Under the pieces are notes generated by a model. It did no database searches, was not told the DNA's origin, and saw only the letters and a list, made by a program, of their open reading frames with translations. This document shows, one piece after another, positions 51,028 through 58,727 of a stretch of DNA of 64,000 nt; position 1 is the first letter of the stretch, and each line of letters begins with the position of its first letter. Source of the stretch: Pseudomonas sp. G2-4. Lineage in GTDB: Bacteria; Pseudomonadota; Gammaproteobacteria; Pseudomonadales; Pseudomonadaceae. Location: assembly GCF_030064125.1 (NCBI RefSeq), contig NZ_CP125957.1:4464001-4528000 (forward strand), given 5' to 3'. The position numbers were made by a program, and so were the translations under genes.

Positions 51028-51160
51028 GTGGTGAGGGAGCTTGCTCCCGCTGGGCTGCGCAGCAGCCCCAATGGCCGGCACCTCGGTGTGCCAGATGTTT
51101 TTGAGGGGGCTGGTTTGGGGGCTGCTTCGCAGCCCAGCGGGAGCAAGCTCCCTCGCCACA
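51028..51160. repeat. REPIN, third copy of the G-rich-loop unit
   Basis: Same loop (GGCCGGCACCTCGGTG, then ATGTTTTTGAGGGGGCTGG) as 45263-45407 and 50103-50236; lies in the gap before the pvdP stop. Confidence 0.9.
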
Positions 51161-51194
51161 ACGGCGTTCACTTTAGTTCTTGGGATGGCGGGGT

Positions 51195-52817
51195 TTACAC
51201 CGGTTTGCTCTTGAGATTGCGCGCATACCACGGCCGTTGCGGCACGCGGCGGAACAGCTCGGAGAGCTTTTTGTCGTCGCTGCCAAAGGTAATGCGCAGC
51301 GCCAGTTTCATGGTTTCCGGGTCCATCTCCACCGAGCGCCCGACCTGCAGCCCAGGCGTAGAGTTGCAACCGTGGGTGTCCGGGCCCAGCCAGGGGTCAG
51401 ATATCTCCACCCAGCGGCCTGGGGCGAACCAAGGTACGCCACTGACTTCGAGCCGGCTCACTTCCCCCGGATGGAACCGCTCGTGGGCACGGAACCAGTC
51501 TTCGAGGCGGTCGTCGATCCAGCCGTGGAAGGCCCAGAACACCGGGCTCACATGGGAGGAAAACGGATCGCCGAGGAAGTCGTTTTCCGGGGCGTACCAG
51601 CGCGCGGCGAAGTCGTCCGGGTCGCGGGCGAACGGCACCGGGTGGCCGTTGGACGGGTCGCGCGGCACCGAGGCCCAGCGCATGTGCAACCAGTCGTGCA
51701 GACCCAGTTCCACTTCCGAGCCAAACTGGCCCAGGGTCAGTTGCGACAGGTAACGAGGGTCGCGGTAGCGCGATTCCCAGACCTGGAAATTGCTGTGGTA
51801 AGTCTCGGCGGTCTTGATGTCACTGACCCACTGGGCGTATTGCTCATCGCCATCGGCCAGCCAGGTCGGCGGCAGTGCCGTGCCGTCGTGGTTATCGAAA
51901 TAGCGGGCGAAGCCAAGGCGGTCACGTTCCAGCTCAGGTTGCGGCAAGGGGAAGCGCGGCCACGACGGCAACGCCTGGAAAGAACGCGCAGTGCCCAACA
52001 TATGCCGGTGCATGAAAAAGAAATCGACGCCCGAGCCGTTGCGATCCTTGCGCGGCCCACGGGCGTCGCGCTCCTGATCCCGTGGGCCGGGCTGCCAACC
52101 GATGCCGCGCAGGGCGTTGCGTTTGTCTTCGTCCAGGGTGTGCCATTTGTCCCGCGAGGCATGCCAGAGCTGGTGGAACAGCCGATGTTCTGGCGACACC
52201 AGCCAGGCCAGCAGCGCCGGGCTCAGCGGCGTACGTTCGCGGGCTTCGGGGAATCGCTGCTTGCGGGCGATGAATTGATTGTCGAGTTCCAGCAGGCCCA
52301 GCGGACGATCCAACCGCAACACCCGACCGCTGAGCGTCGCGGTGCCTGCATTGCCGAAGCCGGCCCAGACTTCGTCCAGGGTCATGGTGAATTCATAGTC
52401 CGGCGCGCCGCCCGAGGCCTGGGCCCCTATCAGTCGCCAGCTCAGTTGCTTCGGGTCGGTGCCGGCCAAATCGCCCAACACCCGATAACGAGGCTCATCC
52501 CCGGCGCGCAGCCGTTCGGCGGTGTCGAGGCAACCCACCAGGCCACGGCCCTTGTGGCCGATATCGAGGAACACCTGGAGACCGTCCTGGGGCAAGCCAT
52601 CGAGGCCGGCGTTGCGGCCGGTGAAACGGATTGTCCATATGCCCCGCAACGTGTCGGCCCGACGCTGGCCCGCCACGTCCGCCACATCGAACGAAGCCTC
52701 GCCGGGGGTGATGCTCGGGTCCGGTCGGGTCAGTTCGCGATGCCCGTAATACACCGCAGGCACGGCGGCACCGGTCAGCGCCAGGCCTGCCATGAACCAT
52801 CGTCGAGAAATCGTCAT
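51195..52817 (-). CDS. pvdP: Periplasmic tyrosinase of pyoverdine maturation
   Basis: 540 residues (P. aeruginosa PvdP is 544). It oxidises ferribactin's Tyr-derived unit to make the chromophore, using two coppers. A Tat signal 'ISRRWFMAGLALTGAA' opens the protein. After a beta-barrel half, the tyrosinase half shows His-rich segments fitting copper sites: 'HRLFHQLWHASRDKWHTLDED', 'FFFMHRHMLGTARSF', 'GLHDWLHMRWA' and 'HVSPVFWAFHGWIDDRLEDW'. Transcribed away from pvdM, with a PvdS box 47 bases upstream. Confidence 0.95.
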   Translation of the reverse strand: MTISRRWFMAGLALTGAAVPAVYYGHRELTRPDPSITPGEASFDVADVAGQRRADTLRGIWTIRFTGRNAGLDGLPQDGLQVFLDIGHKGRGLVGCLDTAERLRAGDEPRYRVLGDLAGTDPKQLSWRLIGAQASGGAPDYEFTMTLDEVWAGFGNAGTATLSGRVLRLDRPLGLLELDNQFIARKQRFPEARERTPLSPALLAWLVSPEHRLFHQLWHASRDKWHTLDEDKRNALRGIGWQPGPRDQERDARGPRKDRNGSGVDFFFMHRHMLGTARSFQALPSWPRFPLPQPELERDRLGFARYFDNHDGTALPPTWLADGDEQYAQWVSDIKTAETYHSNFQVWESRYRDPRYLSQLTLGQFGSEVELGLHDWLHMRWASVPRDPSNGHPVPFARDPDDFAARWYAPENDFLGDPFSSHVSPVFWAFHGWIDDRLEDWFRAHERFHPGEVSRLEVSGVPWFAPGRWVEISDPWLGPDTHGCNSTPGLQVGRSVEMDPETMKLALRITFGSDDKKLSELFRRVPQRPWYARNLKSKPV

Positions 52818-52863
52818 TGCCTTACCTGTGTCCAGCCCTGGAGCGGGCTTTATCCAAGCTAGA

Positions 52864-52887
52864 ACGATGGGCAGGCCAACAAATTTA
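52864..52887 (-). promoter_or_regulatory. PvdS promoter box for pvdP
   Basis: Minus strand TAAAT (52887-52883), 16 bases, CGT (52866-52864). Confidence 0.85.
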
Positions 52888-52906
52888 TAGGGGCTGTGAG
52901 GGCCTC

Positions 52907-53044
52907 ATCGCGAGCAGGCTCGCTCCCACAATGGACCTGGTACATCCGCGCGAGATCGGTCGACTGTCAGACCGCCATCGCGAGCAGGCTCGCTCCCACA
53001 GGTTGACCGCGTTCCAATGTGGGAGCGAGCTTGCTCGCGATGGG
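52907..53044. repeat. Cluster of three REP units
   Basis: Units at 52907-52930 and 52975-53000 have the same orientation (ATCGCGAGCAGGCTCGCTCC); the unit at 53018-53043 is inverted and pairs with the second. They fill the space between the divergent pvdP and pvdM promoters. Confidence 0.88.
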
Positions 53045-53059
53045 GCCCTCGAAGCCGCC

Positions 53060-53083
53060 TAAATTTCCCCGCCGATCACTCGT
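53060..53083 (+). promoter_or_regulatory. PvdS promoter box for pvdMNO
   Basis: TAAAT, 16 bases, CGT on the plus strand, 64 bases before the pvdM start. Confidence 0.85.
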
Positions 53084-53146
53084 TCTCCCCAGATAGCAGA
53101 GGCCTCTGCGCCTGTCCTTCCAAGGCGAACCTGACTGAGATCGGCA

Positions 53147-54517
53147 ATGACAACACGACGTTCGAAAAAGGCTCTTTTCATCGGCCTGCCATTGGCCCTG
53201 GCGCTGGCCGTCGGTGGCGGCCTGGCAGCCTGGGACCGTTGGTGGCGGGACAACCCCGGCTACCCGGTTAAGGTGATGAAAGAAGCTCGGGAGCTGCACG
53301 AACGCCTACTGTCCTTTGACAGCCACATCACCGTGCCGCTGGATTTCGGCACCGCTGGCAATGAAGCCGACAAGGACGGCAGCGGCCAGTTCGACCTGGT
53401 CAAAGCCAACCGCGGACAGCTGTCCGGCGCGGCCCTGACGGTGTTCGGCTGGCCCGAGCTGTGGAACGGCGACAATGCACCGCACAAGCCTACTGCCGGT
53501 TTCGTCGAGGAAGCGCGCAACCAACAGGAAGTGCGCTACAAGATCATCACCGGCCTGGTCCGGGACTTTCCCAACCAAGTCGCCATCGCCTACACCCCGG
53601 ATGATTTCCGCCGCCTGCACGGCGAAGGCAAGTTCGCGATTTTCATCAGCATGCTCAACGCCTACCCCCTGGGCCATGACCTGAGCCTGCTGGACCTGTG
53701 GACGGCGCGGGGCATGCGCATGTTCGGCTTCAGCTACATCGGCAACAACGACTGGGCTGACTCTTCCCGCCCGCTGCCGTTCTTCAACGATTCACCGGAC
53801 GCCCTCGGCGGTCTGTCGGAGATTGGCAAGCAAGCAGTGACACGCCTGAACGACCTCGGTGTGATCATCGACGTGTCACAGATGTCGACCCAGGCCCTGG
53901 AGCAAGTCGCGCAACTGAGCCGCACGCCGCTGGTGGCCTCTCACTCTGCGCCACGGGCGATGGTGGACATTCCGCGCAACCTCAGCGACAAGGAAATGCA
54001 GCTGATCAAGGCCAGCGGCGGCGTAGTGCAGATCGTCGGTTTCTCCCAATACCTGCGCCCGCTGACGCAAAAGACCCAGGACAAACTCAACGCCTTGCGC
54101 GAACGTTTCGACCTGCCGCCACTGCCCAACCTCGCCATGGCGCTGATGCCCGGCGACCCGATCATCGCCGCCTGGCCGGAGCAAAAGTTTGGCGAATACG
54201 CCGGCCAGCTCTACGGCATTCTCGAAGAAGAACCCAAGGCCAGCCTCAAGGACCTGGGGGATGCCATCGATTACACCGTGCGCAAGATCGGCATCGACCA
54301 CGTCGGCATCAGCTCCGACTTCAACGAAGGCGGCGGCGTCAAAGGTTGGGAAAACGTCGGCGACATTCGCAACGTCACCGCCGAACTGCTCACCCGTGGT
54401 TACTCCGAAGCCGACATTGCCAAACTGTGGGGCGGCAATTTCCTGCGGGTCTGGGATCAGGTCCAGCAAGCCGCAAAACCCGCATTGGCCTCGAACCAGA
54501 AGGCCGTCCAGCCATGA
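53147..54517 (+). CDS. pvdM: Dipeptidase-like periplasmic pyoverdine maturation protein
   Basis: 456 residues, renal-dipeptidase (M19) fold. An N-terminal membrane anchor or signal (ALFIGLPLALALAVGGGLAAW) places it in the periplasm. Family blocks are visible: 'LSFDSHITVPLDF' at the first metal site, 'VIIDVSQMSTQALEQVAQLSRTPLVASHSAPRAM' and 'IDHVGISSDFNEGGG'. The usual HxD of M19 (as in DGHND) reads HIT here, so a metal ligand appears lost. PvdM is needed in vivo for PvdP-dependent oxidation of ferribactin. First gene of pvdMNO. Confidence 0.94.
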   Translation: MTTRRSKKALFIGLPLALALAVGGGLAAWDRWWRDNPGYPVKVMKEARELHERLLSFDSHITVPLDFGTAGNEADKDGSGQFDLVKANRGQLSGAALTVFGWPELWNGDNAPHKPTAGFVEEARNQQEVRYKIITGLVRDFPNQVAIAYTPDDFRRLHGEGKFAIFISMLNAYPLGHDLSLLDLWTARGMRMFGFSYIGNNDWADSSRPLPFFNDSPDALGGLSEIGKQAVTRLNDLGVIIDVSQMSTQALEQVAQLSRTPLVASHSAPRAMVDIPRNLSDKEMQLIKASGGVVQIVGFSQYLRPLTQKTQDKLNALRERFDLPPLPNLAMALMPGDPIIAAWPEQKFGEYAGQLYGILEEEPKASLKDLGDAIDYTVRKIGIDHVGISSDFNEGGGVKGWENVGDIRNVTAELLTRGYSEADIAKLWGGNFLRVWDQVQQAAKPALASNQKAVQP

Positions 54518-55794
54518 ATGAACGCCGTACCTTTCTCAAGCAAGCCGGGATCCTTGCCGCCGGTCTGCCGCTGGCCGCCAGCCTGCCAGCTACGGTCGCC
54601 GCCGATTCGCTGCCGCCACTGCCGCGCAACAAATGGGCGCAATTGCGCACGCTGTTCGACCAGGACCCGGACTACCTGCATTTCTCCAATTTCCTGGTCA
54701 CCACCCACCCGCGCCCGGTGCGCGAGGCCATCGAAAAACACCGCGCCGCCCTGGATAAAAATCCGGGGCTGTTGATGGACTGGGACCTGGGCGTCACCGA
54801 AGCACGCGAGGAAAACGTACGGACCTGGGCCGGCCGTTATCTGCAAGCAGGCCCAAAGCAGATCGCCCTCACCGGCAGCACCACCGAGGGCTTGGCGATG
54901 ATCTACGGCGGCGTCCATGTGGCGACCGATCAGGAAATCCTCACGACCGCCCATGAGCATTACGCCACCCACACCATTCTCGATCTGCGCACCCAACGGG
55001 ATGGCACCCAGGTGCGCAAGATCAAGTTGTTCGAAAACGCCCACAACGCCAGCCACGAAGAAATCCTCACGGCCATCGACCGCAACATCCGCCCACAAAC
55101 CCGGGTATTGGGCATGACCTGGGTGCATTCGGGCAGCGGCGTGAAGCTGCCCATCGACCAGATCGGCGCGCTGGTGGACAAGCACAACCAGGGCCGCAGC
55201 GAGGCGCAGCGCATCGTGTACGTGGTGGACGGCGTCCATGGTTTTGGCGTCGAGGACCTGAGTTTCCCAGCAATGAACTGCGACTTCTTCATCGCGGGCA
55301 CCCACAAGTGGATGTTCGGCCCACGGGGTACAGGCCTGGTGTGCAGCCGCAGCGAAGAGCTCAAATACATCACGCCGATCATTCCGACGTTCTCAGAGGC
55401 CACAACGTTTTCCACCACCATGACGCCGGGCGGCTACCACGCCTTCGAGCATCGCTGGGCGGCGGACGAAGCCTTCAAGCTGCACCTGCAACTGGGCAAG
55501 CCCGACGTGCAGGCGCGCATTCATGCACTCAACACCTACCTGAAAAAACAGCTGGTGGCACAGCCGCAGATCGAGCTGGTCACGCCCCTGAGCCCGGACC
55601 TGTCAGCCGGCTTCACCTTCTTCCGGGTCAAGGGGCGCGACAGCGATGAGATCGCCGGCTACCTGATGAAGAACCGAGTGATTGCCGATGCTGTGCATCG
55701 CGACGCAGGACCGGTAATCCGCACCGCGCCGGGGTTGCTCAACAGCGAAGCCGAGATCGACCGCTTCATGGGCTTGCTGAGCAAGACACTCTGA
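54514..55794 (+). CDS. pvdN: PLP-dependent pyoverdine side-chain modifying enzyme
   Basis: 426 residues, starting MNERRTFLKQAG on an ATGA overlap with pvdM. The Tat signal 'ERRTFLKQAGILAAGLPLAAS' is clear. The aminotransferase-V fold has the PLP lysine in 'FFIAGTHKWMFGPRGTG', Asp in 'VVDGVHGFGVED' and 'LTGSTTEGLAMIYGG'. PvdN converts the chromophore-linked glutamate to succinamide in the periplasm. Confidence 0.95.
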   Translation: MNERRTFLKQAGILAAGLPLAASLPATVAADSLPPLPRNKWAQLRTLFDQDPDYLHFSNFLVTTHPRPVREAIEKHRAALDKNPGLLMDWDLGVTEAREENVRTWAGRYLQAGPKQIALTGSTTEGLAMIYGGVHVATDQEILTTAHEHYATHTILDLRTQRDGTQVRKIKLFENAHNASHEEILTAIDRNIRPQTRVLGMTWVHSGSGVKLPIDQIGALVDKHNQGRSEAQRIVYVVDGVHGFGVEDLSFPAMNCDFFIAGTHKWMFGPRGTGLVCSRSEELKYITPIIPTFSEATTFSTTMTPGGYHAFEHRWAADEAFKLHLQLGKPDVQARIHALNTYLKKQLVAQPQIELVTPLSPDLSAGFTFFRVKGRDSDEIAGYLMKNRVIADAVHRDAGPVIRTAPGLLNSEAEIDRFMGLLSKTL

Positions 55795-55818
55795 ACCTGA
55801 CGTTATCGAGAGAAATGG

Positions 55819-56694
55819 ATGAACAGTTTTTCCTTGAAGCTACTCCCGGCATTGGCCCTCTCCGCCCTGCTGCCCTCCGGTGCCCAGGCCTCGCAACCGG
55901 GCCAGGTTTTTCGTGACTGCAAGGACTGCCCGGAAATGGTCGTGCTGCCCACCGGCACCTTCCAGATGGGCACCCCGGAAGATGAAGTGGGCCGCGAGCC
56001 CGATGAAGGCCCGATGCATCCGGTGACCTTCGCCAAACCGCTGGCGATCAGCCGCTTCCAGGTACTCAAGGGCGAATGGTTCGCCTACCTTCGCGACACC
56101 GGCTACTCGATGCCCGACGGCGATGAGCGCCCCGGTCGCGCCTGCAAGGCTGGCATTCCGGATTACCAGGGCAGCGCCCCACGCAAGCAATACACCGACC
56201 GACACCCGGCGGTGTGCATGGACTTCGCCGAGGCCAACGCTTACGTGGCATGGCTGTCGAAAAAAACCGGCAAGCAGTACCGGCTGGTCAGCGAATCCCT
56301 GCGCGAGTACGCGGCGCGCGGCGGCAGCACCGGCCCGTTCCCCTTCCCGTTCGACGAGGGCAAGGAATACAGCATCGCCCAACACGCCAACACCTACGGC
56401 GCGGCCGACGGCTACAACTTCACCGCACCGGCCGGCAGCTACGCGCCCAATGCCTTCGGCGTCTACGACATGCACGGCAACGTCTACGAGTGGACGGCCG
56501 ATTGCTACAACGACAGCTACGTCGGCGCGCCGGGCGACGGCAGTGCCTGGCTGACCGGCAAGTGCGAGTTCAAGCGGATCCGTGGCAACGACTGGGGCGA
56601 AGCACCGGTGTTCTCCCGCTCCGGCAACCGCAACGCGCTGGTGCCCAGCGATCGCGGCGACTGGATTGGTTTTCGGGTGGCGCGGGATATATGA
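55819..56694 (+). CDS. pvdO: FGE-sulfatase-like pyoverdine maturation protein
   Basis: 291 residues with a signal peptide (LLPALALSALLPSGAQA). The FGE-sulfatase fold is marked by 'MVVLPTGTFQMGTPEDEVGREPDEGPMHPVTFAKPLAISRFQV', 'WLSKKTGKQYRLVSESLREYAARGG' and 'NAFGVYDMHGNVYEWTADCY'. PvdO works with PvdP in maturing the chromophore (dihydropyoverdine oxidation). 25 bases after pvdN, and followed by a REPIN instead of pvdF. Confidence 0.94.
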   Translation: MNSFSLKLLPALALSALLPSGAQASQPGQVFRDCKDCPEMVVLPTGTFQMGTPEDEVGREPDEGPMHPVTFAKPLAISRFQVLKGEWFAYLRDTGYSMPDGDERPGRACKAGIPDYQGSAPRKQYTDRHPAVCMDFAEANAYVAWLSKKTGKQYRLVSESLREYAARGGSTGPFPFPFDEGKEYSIAQHANTYGAADGYNFTAPAGSYAPNAFGVYDMHGNVYEWTADCYNDSYVGAPGDGSAWLTGKCEFKRIRGNDWGEAPVFSRSGNRNALVPSDRGDWIGFRVARDI

Positions 56695-56727
56695 ACCGCT
56701 TCGCCGATGCGCCTAAAAGCAGGCTTT

Positions 56728-56821
56728 TGTGGCGAGGGAGCTTGCTCCCGCTCGGTTGCGCAGCGACCGCAAAATATTGGGGCCGCTGCGCAGCCCAGCG
56801 GGAGCAAGCTCCCTCGCCACA
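56728..56821. repeat. REPIN, TGTGGCGAGGGAGC type
   Basis: Inverted REP units bracket ~55 bases with CGACCGC/GCGCAG hairpin pieces, between pvdO and the pvdE promoter box. Confidence 0.88.
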
Positions 56822-56847
56822 ATAATGTGTGTCAGGCGATTCATCGT

Positions 56848-56871
56848 TAAATCCCCTCCCCCCACAATCGT
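56848..56871 (+). promoter_or_regulatory. PvdS promoter box for pvdE
   Basis: TAAAT, 16 bases (C-rich), CGT on the plus strand, 103 bases before the pvdE ATG. Confidence 0.85.
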
Positions 56872-56973
56872 TCTACAGGTGGGCGCGCCCCAACCGGCGT
56901 GCCGCCGTCCTCCAGCCCATGCGGTAAACGCCCGCGAGGGCCTTCGCCCTTTTCATCAAGCAGGGAAACCTCC

Positions 56974-58623
56974 ATGAGCCAACAAAAACGCGGGGTGATC
57001 AATGAACTGTTCACCCTGCTCAAACCCTTCCGGCTGATTGTCATCGGCGCCATCCTGCTGGGCATGGTCGGTGGCCTGAGCGTCACCGTGCTGCTGGCGA
57101 CGATCAACACTGTGCTGCACGCCGAAGGCGGCCTGACCAACACCGTGGTCGGCGTATTCGCCGGGCTGTGCCTGCTGGCCCTGTTCAGTTCCATCTGCTC
57201 CGACATCGGCACCAATTATGTCGGCCAGAAGATCATCGCCAAGCTACGCAAGGAACTGGGTGAGAAAGTCCTCAGCGCGCCCATCGAGCAGATCGAGCGC
57301 TACCGCAGCCATCGCCTGATCCCGGTGCTGACCCATGATGTCGACACCATCAGCGATTTCGCCTTCGCCTTCGCCCCCCTGGCCATTTCCCTGACCGTCA
57401 CCCTCGGGTGCATGGGTTACCTGGCGATGCTGTCGTGGCCGATGTTCCTGATGATGGTCGTGGCGATTGTCATCGGCACCGTGGTGCAGTACATCGCCCG
57501 CGGCCATGGCATCAAGGGTTTCATGGAGGCGCGTGACTCCGAGGACGAATTGCAGAAGCACTACAACGCCATCGCCGAAGGCGCCAAGGAACTGCGCATC
57601 CATCGCCCCCGCCGGCAACGCATGTTCGTCTCGGGCATCGAGCACACCGCCGACAAGATCTGCGACACGCAGATCCGCTCGGTGAATATTTTCGTGATCG
57701 CCAAGACCTTCGGCTCGATGCTGTTCTTCGTGGTGATCGGCCTGGCCCTGGCCCTGCAATCGCTGTGGCCGAGCGCCGACAAAGCGGTGATGAGCGGTTT
57801 CGTGCTGGTGTTGCTGTACATGAAAGGCCCGCTGGAGCACCTGATCGGCACCCTGCCGATCGTCAGTCGCGCGCAAATCGCCTTCCGCCGCATCGCCGAG
57901 CTGTCGGAGCAATTCTCCTCACCTGAACCGCACCTGCTGCTCAGCGATCAGGGCAGCCATAAAACGCCGGTGCAGACGCTGGAACTGAACAATGTGGCCT
58001 ACAGCTTTCCGGCGGTGGAAGACGCCACGCCGTTCCGCCTGGGACCGGTGAACCTGAAGATCGACCAGGGCGACATCGTGTTCATCGTGGGTGAAAACGG
58101 CTGTGGCAAAACCACGCTGATCAAGCTGCTGTTGGGCCTGTACGCGCCGCAGCAAGGGGAAATCCGCCTCAACGACCAAGTCGTGACAGCCGTGACCCGC
58201 GACGACTATCGCCAGTTGTTCACGACGATCTTTGCCGATTACTACCTGTTCGACGACATCGTCCAGGGCGACACCCATATCCCGGACGACGCCAACAAAT
58301 ACCTGCAACGCCTGGAGATCGCCCACAAGGTCAGCGTGCGCGACGGCGCCTTCACCACCACCGACCTGTCCACCGGCCAGCGCAAGCGCCTGGCGTTGGT
58401 CAACGCCTGGCTGGAGGAACGCCCGGTGCTGGTGTTCGACGAGTGGGCCGCCGACCAGGACCCGACCTTCCGACGGATTTTCTACACGGAGTTGCTGCCG
58501 GATCTCAAGCGCCTGGGCAAGACCATCATCGTGATTTCCCACGACGACCGTTACTTCGATGTCGCCGACCAATTGGTGCGCATGGAAGCCGGCCGCGTCA
58601 TCACCGAACTGCAACCGGCGTAA
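56974..58623 (+). CDS. pvdE: Pyoverdine precursor exporter, fused ABC transporter
   Basis: 549 residues, same length as P. aeruginosa PvdE. The N-terminal half has six membrane helices (such as LIVIGAILLGMVGGLSVTVLL and 'MFLMMVVAIVIGTVVQYIA'). The C-terminal ATPase has Walker A 'IVGENGCGKTTLIKLL', signature 'LSTGQRKRLALVNAWLEE' and Walker B 'PVLVFDEWAADQDP'. It moves ferribactin across the inner membrane for PvdPMNO. SyrD/PvdE (cyclic peptide exporter) family. Confidence 0.95.
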   Translation: MSQQKRGVINELFTLLKPFRLIVIGAILLGMVGGLSVTVLLATINTVLHAEGGLTNTVVGVFAGLCLLALFSSICSDIGTNYVGQKIIAKLRKELGEKVLSAPIEQIERYRSHRLIPVLTHDVDTISDFAFAFAPLAISLTVTLGCMGYLAMLSWPMFLMMVVAIVIGTVVQYIARGHGIKGFMEARDSEDELQKHYNAIAEGAKELRIHRPRRQRMFVSGIEHTADKICDTQIRSVNIFVIAKTFGSMLFFVVIGLALALQSLWPSADKAVMSGFVLVLLYMKGPLEHLIGTLPIVSRAQIAFRRIAELSEQFSSPEPHLLLSDQGSHKTPVQTLELNNVAYSFPAVEDATPFRLGPVNLKIDQGDIVFIVGENGCGKTTLIKLLLGLYAPQQGEIRLNDQVVTAVTRDDYRQLFTTIFADYYLFDDIVQGDTHIPDDANKYLQRLEIAHKVSVRDGAFTTTDLSTGQRKRLALVNAWLEERPVLVFDEWAADQDPTFRRIFYTELLPDLKRLGKTIIVISHDDRYFDVADQLVRMEAGRVITELQPA

Positions 58624-58727
58624 ATAATCACGATTCTCATTCTGGTTTTTTCTGGGTCGTGCGTCCTAATTAAGAATTGATGACAACTCCACCCTTATTA
58701 AAACTAAAACCTGCAAGAGTGAAACAC

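Noticed and set aside
51180..52862. Plus-strand frame of 560 codons
   Set aside because: A shadow of pvdP, covering exactly the gene on the opposite strand.
58621..58660. PvdS box before fpvA
   Set aside because: A TAAAT occurs at 58621, but no CGT lies 16-17 bases after it, so the spacing does not fit.
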